Source: Pseudomonadota bacterium (GTDB lineage: Bacteria > Pseudomonadota > Alphaproteobacteria > Acetobacterales > Acetobacteraceae). Taken from it: 64,000 bases of DNA. The notes beneath the pieces are model-generated. The model searched no databases and was not told the origin of the DNA. It saw nothing but the letters and a program-made list of their open reading frames with translations. The number at the start of each line of letters is the position of its first letter. Within the stretch, counting starts at the first letter, position 1. The translations under genes and the position numbers were made by a program. This document shows positions 23,852 to 34,360 of this stretch, in pieces. The stretch covers positions 1 to 64,000 of the forward strand of contig JAJZBV010000011.1 of assembly GCA_021851785.1 (NCBI GenBank), given 5' to 3'.

Positions 23852-24799
23852 TCAGGAAAATCCATAGAGAATTTCTGGATTTTTGACCAGGATCCGGGTT
23901 CGCGTCGCCGCCTCCGGCGCCCAATCGGCGAGAAGGTCGAACAATATCGCGTCATCCGGCTTCACTTTCTCGGTCGGGTGCGGCCAGTCGGAGCCCCAGA
24001 CGAGACGCTCCGGCGCCGCCTCGACATAGGCGCGGGCGATGGCGCTGACATCCGAATAGCCCGGCGGCCCGATGCGGCTGTCCTGATAGGCGCCGGAGAG
24101 TTTCACCCAGACTTGGCCGCGATCGAGGAGCGCGCGGAGCGTCGCGAAGGCCGGGCTGTTCACGCCCTCGGGCTCGGGGATGCGGGCGAGATGGTCGAAC
24201 ACGATCGGCGTCGGCAAACGCCGGAACATATCGGCCGCGTCGACGATCCGCGGCCCCAGCATATGGATCTGCACATGCCAGCCGAGATCATGGATGCGCC
24301 GCGACAGCGGCTCGACCATGTCGATCGTCGTCGCACCCGCCTGCACGAGATTGAAGCGGATGCCGCGCACCCCGGCCGCGTCCATGCGGCGCAGCTCGGC
24401 GAGCGGGGCGTCGGGATGGACGACGGCGATGCCGCGCGCGGTCTTGCCGAAGGCGGCCAGCGCGGCGAGCATGCAGCTATTGTCGAGGCCATAGGTCGAG
24501 GGCTGCACGACGACGTTCCGGGTGGTGCCGAGGCGGCGCTGCAGCAGGCGGTAATCGGCGACCGTGGCATCCCCGGGATGGAGGCCGGCGGCAGGATCGG
24601 CGGGGAAGCGGTGATCGTAGATGTGATGGTGGCAATCGGCGGCGCCGGGCGGGGCGATGAGGCTCGGGCGCTCGCGGCCCGCCGACCTGGGCACGGCGAT
24701 CGCCTCGGCCGCCAGGGCAGTGCCGCCAGTGGAGCCACTCGCGGCGCTGCCGGCGAGGATTTGCAGCGCCGCGCGCCGGCCAAGCGGATGTGAAACCAT
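23852..24799 (-). CDS. TIM-barrel amidohydrolase with Tat-like signal (COG3618 type)
   Basis: 315 residues from the ATG at 24799. G-R-R-A-A-L-Q-I-L-A-G-S near residue 8 is a twin-arginine-like leader, which would export the folded enzyme. The barrel begins A-D-C-H-H-H-I-Y-D near residue 55, holds H-V-Q-I-H-M-L and I-V-F-D-H-L, and ends W-G-S-D-W-P-H-P with the catalytic Asp. This is the layout of 2-pyrone-4,6-dicarboxylate lactonase and L-fucono-lactonase relatives. It probably opens a lactone; the substrate is not known. It is upstream of the broken deacetylase (35-base gap) and divergent from the TauD-type gene. Confidence 0.85.
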   Translation of the reverse strand: MVSHPLGRRAALQILAGSAASGSTGGTALAAEAIAVPRSAGRERPSLIAPPGAADCHHHIYDHRFPADPAAGLHPGDATVADYRLLQRRLGTTRNVVVQPSTYGLDNSCMLAALAAFGKTARGIAVVHPDAPLAELRRMDAAGVRGIRFNLVQAGATTIDMVEPLSRRIHDLGWHVQIHMLGPRIVDAADMFRRLPTPIVFDHLARIPEPEGVNSPAFATLRALLDRGQVWVKLSGAYQDSRIGPPGYSDVSAIARAYVEAAPERLVWGSDWPHPTEKVKPDDAILFDLLADWAPEAATRTRILVKNPEILYGFS

Positions 24800-24915
24800 G
24801 GCGTTTTTTCGTCCTCCCGCGTGTTTTGCCCAACCCGCGCCGGCTTGACATATCACCGCCCGCCGCGCTTGGCTCGGGCTCCGAGCATAACAACGTCGCC
24901 GCGGAAGGGAATGCC

Positions 24916-25797
24916 ATGGGTCTCGGGATCACGCCGCTGCATCCGCTTTTCGCCGCCGAGGTGAGCGGCGTCGATGCCGGGGCGACGCTCGCGCCACCGG
25001 TGGTCGCGGCGCTGACGGCGGCGATCGACCGCTATGCCGTTCTGGTGCTGCGCGGGCAGACCCTGACCGATGAGCAGCAGATCGCCTTCGCGAGCCTGTT
25101 CGGCCCGCCGGAGATCAATATCGGCGTCCACCGCGCCGCCTCCCAGCGCCGCCTCACGCGGCCGGAAATGGCCGATGTCTCGAACATCAACCCGCAAAAC
25201 GAGGTCCACCGCCGCGATGATGCGCGGCGGATGTTCAATCTCGGCAACATGCTCTGGCACACCGACAGCTCATTCCGCGACCCGCCGGGCGGCGTGTCCC
25301 TGCTCCATGCCCACGCGGTGCCTTCCCGCGGCGGCGAGACCGAATTCGCCGATCTCCGCGCCGCCCATGACGCGCTCGATGACGAGACGAAGGCGCTCAT
25401 CGCCGATCTCCGCGCCGAGCATGCGATCATGCATTCGCGCGCGACCCTCGGTTTCACCGAATTTTCCGAAAGCGAGCGCGCGGCCCTGCCGCCGGTTGCC
25501 CAGCGCGTGGTGCGGCGCCATCCCGGCTCGGGGCGAAAGACGCTCTATCTCGCCTCGCATGCCTCGCACATCATCGGCTGGCCGGTGCCGGAGGGGCGGC
25601 TTCTACTCCGCGACCTCATCGAATTCGCGACCCGCCGCGAATTCGTCTTCGTCCACCACTGGCAAGCGGGTGATCTGGTGATCTGGGATAACCGCTGCAC
25701 GCTCCATCGCGGCCGGCCCTATCCGGCGGAGGAACGCCGCGATCTCCGCCGCGTGACCACGTCCGATCATGCGGCGATGGCGGAGAAGGCGGCCTGA
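24916..25797 (+). CDS. TauD/TfdA-family 2-oxoglutarate dioxygenase
   Basis: 293 residues. The ATG at 24916 has GGAAGGGA 5 bases upstream. The iron triad is H115-T-D117 in M-L-W-H-T-D-S-S-F and H264 in C-T-L-H-R-G-R-P-Y. R278/R279 lies where 2-oxoglutarate is anchored. Relatives hydroxylate taurine, alkyl sulfates or phenoxyacetates and so release sulfite or a phenol. The gene diverges from an exported lactonase-like enzyme, so the region looks like a small catabolic island for an unidentified organic compound. Confidence 0.9.
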   Translation: MGLGITPLHPLFAAEVSGVDAGATLAPPVVAALTAAIDRYAVLVLRGQTLTDEQQIAFASLFGPPEINIGVHRAASQRRLTRPEMADVSNINPQNEVHRRDDARRMFNLGNMLWHTDSSFRDPPGGVSLLHAHAVPSRGGETEFADLRAAHDALDDETKALIADLRAEHAIMHSRATLGFTEFSESERAALPPVAQRVVRRHPGSGRKTLYLASHASHIIGWPVPEGRLLLRDLIEFATRREFVFVHHWQAGDLVIWDNRCTLHRGRPYPAEERRDLRRVTTSDHAAMAEKAA

Positions 25798-25864
25798 GCG
25801 AAGGTTTGGGGGCCTGCCCCGGAGCCGAGACTGGCGGATGCCGATCCGGCGGGGCGAAAACCTG

Positions 25865-26128
25865 TCAGACCGAAAGATTGAGCAGCGAGCCGCGCGGCAG
25901 GATCTGCCCCGGCGGAAGGGGGGGGAGCGAGAACGGCTGACCCGGCTGGTTGGGCTGCGCCTGCGGGCTCGCCTGCTGGCCGGTGTTGGGCTGGCCGTTC
26001 ACCATGCTGTTGGTCAAATCCCGCACCGGCAGGATAGCGCCCGGGCGCAGATTCTGCGGGGCCCCGGGCGTGATCGAGAAAGCCGAAAGGGATGCGTTAT
26101 TCAACATGGAGAAGATGGTGGTGTACAT
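25865..26128 (-). CDS. Small hypothetical protein
   Basis: 87 residues, not recognised. It is neutral, rich in Gln, Pro and Asn (residues 38-75 read as P-N-T-G-Q-Q-A and P-N-Q-P-G-Q), and ends L-P-R-G-S-L-L-N-L-S-V. There is no cysteine or membrane span. The ribosome site is weak, and an internal ATG at 26107 is an alternative start. It lies 127 bases downstream of the cytochrome gene on the same strand, beyond a small hairpin. It is kept because the composition is protein-like and no better frame overlaps it. Confidence 0.5.
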   Translation of the reverse strand: MYTTIFSMLNNASLSAFSITPGAPQNLRPGAILPVRDLTNSMVNGQPNTGQQASPQAQPNQPGQPFSLPPLPPGQILPRGSLLNLSV

Positions 26129-26181
26129 GAGTTACCATCTAGTTAACGGCGCCGGATCTTAAAATTGAATTTTTGCTCTAT

Positions 26182-26200
26182 CACGCATTTGTGATGCGTG
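26182..26200 (-). terminator. Hairpin between the cytochrome fusion gene and the small hypothetical gene
   Basis: CACGCAT (26182-26188) and ATGCGTG (26194-26200) form a perfect 7-bp stem with a 5-base loop, in an AT-rich spacer. On the minus strand it is followed by an A/T-rich stretch rather than a clean U run, so it is a weak terminator or an mRNA 3'-end stabiliser for the alcohol-oxidation operon. Confidence 0.4.
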
Positions 26201-26255
26201 GCCGAAACCCGGCCGGTGCGCGGCGAGGGAATTTCGCTCTCGTCCGGCGCTCCGG

Positions 26256-27416
26256 TCAATCCTGTGAGGCGTGCAAATAGGCCAGGACATCTTTGAACTG
26301 GTCTTCGGTCAAGACACCGGACCAATTCGGCATGCCCTTGTCCGGCCGGCCATGATGCACCGTGGTCATGAACACCTGATCCATCGTATCGCCATAGCGC
26401 TCACGCAAGAGATGCAGATTCTGACGCCTGACCGGCGCCCGGGCATCGATGCCGTGGCAATGCGAGCAATAGGTGTTGATGATTTCGCGTCCGTTTTGCG
26501 CGTTGCCGGCGGGAGGCCCACCGGCTTGCTCATCGTTGACGCGGCGGATCGCAAGACCAGTCGCCGGCGGGAGCGGAAAGCGGCCGGCCTGGCGGGTGAT
26601 GGCAGGGCCGGCGGCGAGTTCGCGCGGCGCGCCATCGGGCATGCCGTATTTGGCGGCGAGTTTTCGGGGGAGATCACCGAGCGCCGCGAGCGCCCGATCG
26701 ACCGCGTCGCGAAGCGCCAGGTCGCGCGCGGCGAAGCCGATCGCGGCGGCGAACTGCATGCCGGGATTGGCGAGCGGCGTGATCCGGTAAGTGCCGCCGA
26801 AGCGGGTCTGATTGAGAAACCCGGCGCTCGGACCCCAGAGGATCGCGCCATCCGCCTCGCGCGCGGCGAGGGCGGCAAAAACCTGCTCCGGCGTCAGGCG
26901 GGTGACGAGGCCGATCCCCGCATGCGCGGCGAGAAAACCCTGCGGCGGGGTTGCGAATTGCACCGCGACCTTCTTGCCCGCGAGATCGGCAAGATGCGCG
27001 ATCTCGGTGCCGGGAGGCGTCACCAGCGCGTACGAGCCGGCAAGGATCGGGCGCGAGAAGATGATTTTCGGCCCCATGCCGCCCGGGCGGCTCGGTAGCG
27101 CGAAAAACGCATCGCATTTGCCGCCCAGAAGCGCCTCGCGCGCGGCGTGGCCGGCGAACTGCATGACATACCAGACCGGCTCCAGCCTGCGGCCGAGCCG
27201 GTCGGCGATGGCCTGCGCGAGATCGACATAATATCCTTGCCCCGCATAATCCTGTCCCGCCGGGGTCTCGCCAGAGGCGTCACGGCTGAACGGCAGATCA
27301 TCGGGATCGAAACAGGCGCGCCAGGTCGGCGTCTGTCCCGCGGCCAAAGCGGGCGCGGCGACAGCGATCGCCAGAAGCGGCACGGCGCAGCGGAACCGGC
27401 GGAGAAAAGCGCGCAT
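26256..27416 (-). CDS. XoxJ-like periplasmic binding protein fused to a c-type cytochrome
   Basis: 386 residues with a Sec signal (hydrophobic 10-25, A-L-A-A). Residues about 30-260 match the solute-binding domain found beside quinoprotein dehydrogenases (Y-Y-V-D-L-A-Q-A-I-A-D-R-L-G, G-K-K-V-A-V-Q-F, A-I-L-W-G-P-S-A-G-F). Residues 310-386 are a cytochrome c domain with C317-S-H-C-H321 and axial Met in K-G-M-P-N-W. In methylotrophs XoxJ and XoxG are separate proteins that activate and accept electrons from XoxF; here they are one chain. The start at 27416 follows GAGGA. It is the last gene of the operon, beyond a terminator-like hairpin. Confidence 0.85.
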   Translation of the reverse strand: MRAFLRRFRCAVPLLAIAVAAPALAAGQTPTWRACFDPDDLPFSRDASGETPAGQDYAGQGYYVDLAQAIADRLGRRLEPVWYVMQFAGHAAREALLGGKCDAFFALPSRPGGMGPKIIFSRPILAGSYALVTPPGTEIAHLADLAGKKVAVQFATPPQGFLAAHAGIGLVTRLTPEQVFAALAAREADGAILWGPSAGFLNQTRFGGTYRITPLANPGMQFAAAIGFAARDLALRDAVDRALAALGDLPRKLAAKYGMPDGAPRELAAGPAITRQAGRFPLPPATGLAIRRVNDEQAGGPPAGNAQNGREIINTYCSHCHGIDARAPVRRQNLHLLRERYGDTMDQVFMTTVHHGRPDKGMPNWSGVLTEDQFKDVLAYLHASQD

Positions 27417-27443
27417 CAACTCATTCCTCATCGGAGAAAAAGA

Positions 27444-27468
27444 AGAGAGCCGCGCGCGGCGGCTCTCT
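27444..27468 (-). terminator. Terminator-like hairpin between the PQQ dehydrogenase and cytochrome genes
   Basis: AGAGAGCCGC (27444-27453) and GCGGCTCTCT (27459-27468) form a perfect 10-bp GC-rich stem with a 5-base loop. Read on the minus strand it is followed at once by TTCTTTTTCT. This is the form of an intrinsic terminator inside the operon and would lower expression of the cytochrome gene relative to the dehydrogenase. Confidence 0.65.
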
Positions 27469-27477
27469 TGTCGGAGT

Positions 27478-29163
27478 TTAGAGGGAGAAAACGAACAGAG
27501 CGCCACCCTCGGGCGTGGTCAGCATTTTCTTGCCGATATCGCCGAGAAACGCGGGGATGGCGGCGGTGCGGCCGACGACGATCGCAATGTATTGCTTGCC
27601 ATCGACGCTGAAGGAGATCGGCCCGGCACCGATGCCGCTGCCGAGATTTTTGCTCCACAGCACCTTGCCGTCGGCGGCGTCGAAGGCGCGAAAATTGCCT
27701 TCCATGTCGCCGGCGAAGACCAGCCCACCCTCGGTCGCGAGCGTGCCGCCATTGAACGGCAGCGGCTCCTTGAAGCTCCAGACAGTCTTTTTCTTCACCG
27801 GATCCCAGGCGAGAAGCGCGCCGAGATAGCCGCCCGGGCCGGCCTTGGAGGGAAATTCCGACCCGAGATAGAACACGCCGCGATGATAGGTGACATCGCC
27901 GACCGACCAGTCCATGCACACATTGTTGGACGGAATATAGACCAGGCCGGTTTTCGGGCTGTAGGACATCGGCTGCCAGTTCTTGCCGCCGATCAGATTG
28001 GGGCAGATATCCGCGGCCGGATGGTTCGGCCCCGGCCGCTTCGCCGGATCCTCGATGGGGGTCGCGGTGGCGAGATCGATCTTTTCGGCCCAATTGGTCG
28101 GCACGTATTTGTCGGCCGAGAGAACTTTGCCGGATTCGCGGTTCACGACATAGAAAAATCCGTTCCTGTCGGCCTTCATGTAGACCGGCTCGGTCTTGTT
28201 GGCGACGCTGAGATTGGCGAGCACGAGTTCGTTCACGCCGTCATAGTCCCAGGCATCTTCCGGCGTCGATTGCACATACCATTTGATGTGGCCGGTATCG
28301 GCATCGAGGGCCAGGGTGCTCGACGTATAAAGATTGCGGAGCTTGCCGTAATCGCTATTGCCGGTGCTGCGCACGACGGAATTCCACGGCCCGGGATTGC
28401 TTGTCCCCCAGAAGACGGTGTTGGTGGTGGGATCATAGGAGCCGACCAGCCATGGCGCACCGCCGCCATGTTCCCAGCTATCGCCTTTCCAGGACTCATT
28501 GCCCGCCTCGCCGGGGCCGGGCACCGTCCAGGTTTTCCACACCTGCTTGCCGGTTTCGGCGTCATAGGCCGAGAGATAGCCGCGCGCGCCGTATTCGCCG
28601 CCACCGAAGCCGGTGATGACGAGATTTTTGACCACGAGCGGCGGCGAGGTGATCACCGAGCCTTGTTTGTAGTCTACGACATCGGCTTTCCAAAGCTCCT
28701 TGCCGGTTTTGGCGTCGAGCGCCACCAGCTTGCCATCGAGGCGGCCGACGAAAAGCTTGCCATCGGCATAGGCGACGCCCCGGCTGTTCACGTCGCAGCA
28801 CGCATATTGCAGGACATCATCCGGCACGTCCGGCTCGTAGCGCCATTTGACCGCGCCGGTCCTAGCATTCAACGCATAGACGAATTTCGGCCCCCAGGAG
28901 GTGGAGACGAACATGGTGTCGCCAATCACCAGCGGCGTCATTTCGTTCGAGCGCAACGAGCCGAGTTGCAGGGAATAAGCGAGCTTGAGCCCGCTCACGT
29001 TTTTGACGTTGATCTGGTTGATCTGGCTGAAACGCTCATTGGTATAATCATGGCCGTACATTGGCCAGCCAGTGTCTTTTTGCGCCTCGCCGGCATGCGA
29101 CAGACCGGGCAGGCCGGCCAGCAGCAGAGCGCCAAGTGCGGCGCGGGTGATGACATTTCTCAT
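27478..29163 (-). CDS. PQQ-dependent alcohol dehydrogenase, lanthanide-type active site
   Basis: 561 residues with a Sec signal (A-L-L-L-A-G-L-P-G-L-S-H-A). It is an eight-bladed propeller with repeated tryptophan-docking motifs such as A-R-T-G-A-V-K-W and A-K-T-G-K-E-L-W. C122-C123 forms the vicinal disulfide next to PQQ. The catalytic Asp is D306 in W-D-Y-D-G-V-N, and D308 two residues on is the extra Asp that marks lanthanide-dependent enzymes such as XoxF and PedH; calcium enzymes have Ala or Ser there. It oxidises primary alcohols in the periplasm and passes electrons to cytochrome c. Length and motifs are closer to ethanol dehydrogenases than to MxaF. Confidence 0.93.
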   Translation of the reverse strand: MRNVITRAALGALLLAGLPGLSHAGEAQKDTGWPMYGHDYTNERFSQINQINVKNVSGLKLAYSLQLGSLRSNEMTPLVIGDTMFVSTSWGPKFVYALNARTGAVKWRYEPDVPDDVLQYACCDVNSRGVAYADGKLFVGRLDGKLVALDAKTGKELWKADVVDYKQGSVITSPPLVVKNLVITGFGGGEYGARGYLSAYDAETGKQVWKTWTVPGPGEAGNESWKGDSWEHGGGAPWLVGSYDPTTNTVFWGTSNPGPWNSVVRSTGNSDYGKLRNLYTSSTLALDADTGHIKWYVQSTPEDAWDYDGVNELVLANLSVANKTEPVYMKADRNGFFYVVNRESGKVLSADKYVPTNWAEKIDLATATPIEDPAKRPGPNHPAADICPNLIGGKNWQPMSYSPKTGLVYIPSNNVCMDWSVGDVTYHRGVFYLGSEFPSKAGPGGYLGALLAWDPVKKKTVWSFKEPLPFNGGTLATEGGLVFAGDMEGNFRAFDAADGKVLWSKNLGSGIGAGPISFSVDGKQYIAIVVGRTAAIPAFLGDIGKKMLTTPEGGALFVFSL

Positions 29164-29219
29164 GAGACGGATGGTCCTCCTTGGTTGATGGTGTGGTTTC
29201 TTTGTTCCGGGTCGTGGCA

Positions 29220-29588
29220 TTACAAAAGCGCGTCCTCCACTTCGGAATAGAGCGTCGAGCGGGTGAGGAAACGCTTGCCGGTCGGCCCTTCGAGCGAGAA
29301 CATGCCGCCACGCCCGGGAACGACATCGATGATCAGGCGCGTATGCCGCCAGTATTCGAACTGCGCGCGGCCCATATAGAATGGCTCGCCGCCGATCTCG
29401 CCGAGCAGCACGTCAGACGCGCCGACGAGAAACCCGCCGCGCGGGAAACACATCGGCGCGCTGCCGTCACAGCAGCCCCCTGACTGGTGAAACATCAGAT
29501 TTCCGTGCTCGCGGCGCAATTCTTCGATCAGCGCGAGCGTTGCATCCGTCGCGATCACCCGACGCAGATCCAAAGCTTCATCCGACAT
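29220..29588 (-). CDS. DUF779 domain protein
   Basis: 122 residues. The conserved core is L-M-F-H-Q-S-G-G-C-C-D-G-S-A-P-M-C near residue 35 and G-E-P-F-Y-M-G-R-A-Q-F-E-Y-W-R-H-T later. This small cytoplasmic family of unknown biochemistry nearly always sits beside acetaldehyde dehydrogenase genes of the AcoD/ExaC type, as it does here. The Cys-Cys and His could bind a metal. It lies between the aldehyde and alcohol dehydrogenase genes (65- and 56-base gaps). Confidence 0.9.
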   Translation of the reverse strand: MSDEALDLRRVIATDATLALIEELRREHGNLMFHQSGGCCDGSAPMCFPRGGFLVGASDVLLGEIGGEPFYMGRAQFEYWRHTRLIIDVVPGRGGMFSLEGPTGKRFLTRSTLYSEVEDALL

Positions 29589-29653
29589 GCGCGCCTCCCC
29601 ATCCGCCCGCGGCGGCCGGCCATCGCCGCACATCTCGGGCCGTATTTTTTGTT

Positions 29654-31174
29654 TCAGAAAAATCCGAGCGCCTTCGGGCTGTAGCTCACCAGAAGATTCT
29701 TGGTCTGCTGGTAGTGATCGAGCATCATCTTGTGTGTCTCACGCCCGATGCCGGATTGCTTGTAGCCGCCGAAGGCGGCGTGCGCCGGATAGGCGTGATA
29801 GCAATTGGTCCAGACGCGGCCGGCCTTGATCCCGCGCCCCACGCGATAGGCGGTCGCGGAATCGCGCGTCCAGACCCCGGAGCCGAGCCCGTAGAGCGTG
29901 TCATTAGCGATCGACAGGGCCTCGGCCTCGTCCTTGAATGTCGTGACCGAGACGACGGGGCCGAAGATCTCCTCCTGGAAAATACGCATGCGGTTATGGC
30001 CCGCGAACACCGTCGGCTGGATGTAATATCCTTCGGCGAGATCGCCGCCGAGCACGGCGCGCTCGCCGCCGGTCAGGCAGCGCGCGCCTTCCTGGCGGCC
30101 GATATCCATGTAGGAAAGGATTTTCTCCAGTTGTTCGTTGGAGGCTTGGGCACCGATCATGGTTTCGCTATCGAGCGGGTTGCCCTGACGCACCGCGCGC
30201 ACGCGGGCGATCGCCCGCTCCATGAAGCGGTCATAGATCGATTCCTGGATCAGCGCGCGCGAGGGACAGGTGCAAACCTCGCCCTGATTGAGCGCGAACA
30301 TCGTGAAACCTTCGAGCGCCTTGTCGAAGAACGCATCGTCGGCGGCCATCACGTCGGCGAAAAAGATGTTGGGTGATTTGCCGCCGAGTTCCAGCGTCAC
30401 CGGAATCAGGTTCTGGCTGGCGTATTGCATGATCAGCCGCCCGGTCGTGGTTTCACCGGTGAAGGCGATCTTGGCGATGCGCGGCGAGGAGGCGAGCGGC
30501 TTGCCGGCCTCCAACCCGAAGCCGTTGACGACATTGAGGACGCCGGGCGGCAGCAGATCGGCGATCAGTTCCATCAATACCAGGATGCTCACCGGCGTCT
30601 GCTCGGCCGGCTTCAAAACCACGGCGTTGCCCGCCGCCAGCGCCGGCGCGAGCTTCCAGACCGCCATCAGGATCGGAAAATTCCATGGAATGATTTGCCC
30701 CACGACGCCGAGCGGTTCATGGAAATGATAGGCGACGGTATCGGCATCGATCTCGCCGAGCGAGCCTTCCTGCGCCCGGATGGCACCGGCGAAATAGCGG
30801 AAATGATCGATGGCGAGGGGAAGATCGGCGGCCATCGTCTCGCGGATCGGCTTGCCGTTGTCCCAGGTCTCGGCGAGCGCCAGCCTCTCGAGATGGGCTT
30901 CCATGCGATCGGCGATGCGGTTCAGGATGTTGGCCCGCTCGGCGACCGAGGTGCGGCCCCAGCCTTCGGCGGCGGCATGCGCGGCATCGAGCGCGAGTTC
31001 GATATCCTCGGCGGAAGAACGGGCCACTTCGCAAAAGATCTTGCCGGTCACCGGCGTCGGATTGGCGAAATAGGCGCCCTTGACCGGAGCGACCCAGGCG
31101 CCACCGATGAAATTGTCATAGCGCGGCTTGAAGGTGAGTTTGGCGGATGGGCTGCCGGGGGCTGAATACAGCAT
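29654..31174 (-). CDS. NAD-dependent aldehyde dehydrogenase (AcoD/ExaC type)
   Basis: 506 residues, the usual length. Key sites are P-W-N-F-P near 160, [16 protein letters not shown], and the nucleophile C301 in N-Q-G-E-V-C-T-C. It oxidises acetaldehyde and other short aldehydes to acids with NAD+, completing alcohol oxidation begun by the periplasmic PQQ enzyme. AGGAGG lies 6 bases before the ATG. It is first in the operon and is reached by a sigma-54 promoter 66 bases upstream. The 3' end carries a small T/A hairpin. Confidence 0.94.
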   Translation of the reverse strand: MLYSAPGSPSAKLTFKPRYDNFIGGAWVAPVKGAYFANPTPVTGKIFCEVARSSAEDIELALDAAHAAAEGWGRTSVAERANILNRIADRMEAHLERLALAETWDNGKPIRETMAADLPLAIDHFRYFAGAIRAQEGSLGEIDADTVAYHFHEPLGVVGQIIPWNFPILMAVWKLAPALAAGNAVVLKPAEQTPVSILVLMELIADLLPPGVLNVVNGFGLEAGKPLASSPRIAKIAFTGETTTGRLIMQYASQNLIPVTLELGGKSPNIFFADVMAADDAFFDKALEGFTMFALNQGEVCTCPSRALIQESIYDRFMERAIARVRAVRQGNPLDSETMIGAQASNEQLEKILSYMDIGRQEGARCLTGGERAVLGGDLAEGYYIQPTVFAGHNRMRIFQEEIFGPVVSVTTFKDEAEALSIANDTLYGLGSGVWTRDSATAYRVGRGIKAGRVWTNCYHAYPAHAAFGGYKQSGIGRETHKMMLDHYQQTKNLLVSYSPKALGFF

Positions 31175-31486
31175 GTGTCCTCCTGTTGCTGAGCGCGAGC
31201 CGGGTCGCGCCAGAGTGATTTTTCGTGCCCGATCAGGACAGCAAACCTCGTGCCAGCCCGCGTGGATCGCTAATGCTCTGAAATCAGAACGCTTTCCTTT
31301 GATGCCGCGCGACCCGGACGCGGCGCGCCGGTGCCTTGGGAAACACCTGGGCCAAAAGGAAACACTTTCCCCTTGGCAACGTCCGTTTGCTTGCAGGCGC
31401 TCATCGTGACGCCTAAAACACATTTGGCTCCGGCTCGATTTCCGGCAGATCAAAACAAAACCGCTTTTCAGCGGGAGGGAACGGTC
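31175..31486. promoter_or_regulatory. Divergent control region between ald operon and AcoR-type gene
   Basis: 312 bases with no gene. It contains a sigma-54 promoter toward the minus strand at 31240-31255. GGAAACAC occurs as direct repeats at 31339-31346 and 31358-31365 (19 bases apart), about 85-125 bases upstream of that promoter, where an activator of this class binds. The activator gene's own promoter must lie in the right half; no sigma-70 match stood out. Confidence 0.55.
31240..31255 (-). promoter_or_regulatory. Sigma-54 promoter TGGCACGAGGTTTGCT
   Basis: On the minus strand the sequence is TGGCACG-N4-TTGCT, an exact match to the -24/-12 consensus TGGCACG-N4-TTGCW. The ald ATG is 66 bases downstream. 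The divergent gene encodes a sigma-54 activator with GAFTGA, which makes the match biologically coherent. Confidence 0.88.
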
Positions 31487-33421
<1,935 letters not shown>

Positions 33422-33448
33422 CCGGGAGCCATCGCGGCGCCCGCGCCT

Positions 33449-34240
33449 TCAGGCGAACGCATACGCATCCATCGCGAGACCATAATCGGTGCTGTGATGC
33501 CAGCGTTCGCCGATCGCCCCCGGTGTCGCGGCGCCGAGGGCGGTGAAAAACGGCAGAAAATGCTCATCCGTCGGGTGGTTTTCCGCCCCGTACGGCGCCT
33601 GTTCGCGATAGGCGAGCAAGGCGGGAATGTCGCCCGCCGCCACTTTCTCGCCGATCCAGGCGAGGAAGGGCGCGGTAGCCGGAAGTTCCGTCTCCGCCGC
33701 CCCACCCCCGCGCATCAGGCCGAACGCGGCGCGGAGATTATGGGTGAAACTCCCCGAGCCGAGAATGAGCACGCCTTCCTCGCGCAGCGGGCGGAGCGCT
33801 GCTCCGATCTGGTAGTGATGCGCGGGATCGGCCTCGGGCTGGATGGAAATCTGCGCGATCGGGATATCGGCGTCGGGATACATGAGGAGAGCCGGGATCC
33901 AACTGCCGTGATCGAGGCCGCGCGCCGCGTCCTCCGCCACCGCGAGCCCCGCCGCGCGAAGCCGCGTGCCGGCCTCCCGTGCGACCTCCGGCGCGCCCGG
34001 CGCGGGGTAGCGAAGAGCGTAGAGCGCGGGCGGAAAGCCGCCGAAATCATGGATCGTCTCCGGCCTTGCCGCGGTGCCGAGCACCGGCGTCGCCGTTGCC
34101 CAATGCGCGGTCGCGATCAGAATGGCGCGCGGCCGGCCCAGACGCGGGCCGAGGTCGCGGAGGAAATGATGCGCGGGATTGGGGGTGATCGCGATCATCG
34201 GCGAGCCGTGGGAGACGAACAAGGCGGGGAACCGGTCCAT
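33449..34240 (-). CDS. Extradiol ring-cleavage dioxygenase, DODA/YgiD family
   Basis: 263 residues from the ATG at 34240 (GGAGG 6 bases upstream). Zinc/iron-site residues are visible: H in F-V-S-H-G-S-P-M, H in A-T-A-H-W, H in G-L-D-H-G-S-W, and H in the final R-W-H-H-S-T-D-Y-G-L. The family contains plant 4,5-DOPA dioxygenase and E. coli YgiD, which cleave catechols. The physiological substrate in bacteria is mostly unknown. The gene ends 27 bases after the convergent regulator and diverges from the ABC exporter. Confidence 0.88.
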   Translation of the reverse strand: MDRFPALFVSHGSPMIAITPNPAHHFLRDLGPRLGRPRAILIATAHWATATPVLGTAARPETIHDFGGFPPALYALRYPAPGAPEVAREAGTRLRAAGLAVAEDAARGLDHGSWIPALLMYPDADIPIAQISIQPEADPAHHYQIGAALRPLREEGVLILGSGSFTHNLRAAFGLMRGGGAAETELPATAPFLAWIGEKVAAGDIPALLAYREQAPYGAENHPTDEHFLPFFTALGAATPGAIGERWHHSTDYGLAMDAYAFA

Positions 34241-34360
34241 TTTACCTCCGAAGCATCTCCCCCGCATGTTCGTCCGCCCCGGCACGATTGCAAGGGCGCG
34301 ATGGCAAGGGCGCGCCGATCGCGATTTCGCGCCGGCGCCGCGTTCGCGTATGGAAGGCGC

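Noticed and set aside
29640-29670. T/A-rich sequence after the aldehyde dehydrogenase as a fourth copy of the hairpin repeat
   Set aside because: It shares only the T and A runs, not the AACGGATAAAAG lead or the GTTC/GAAC ends.
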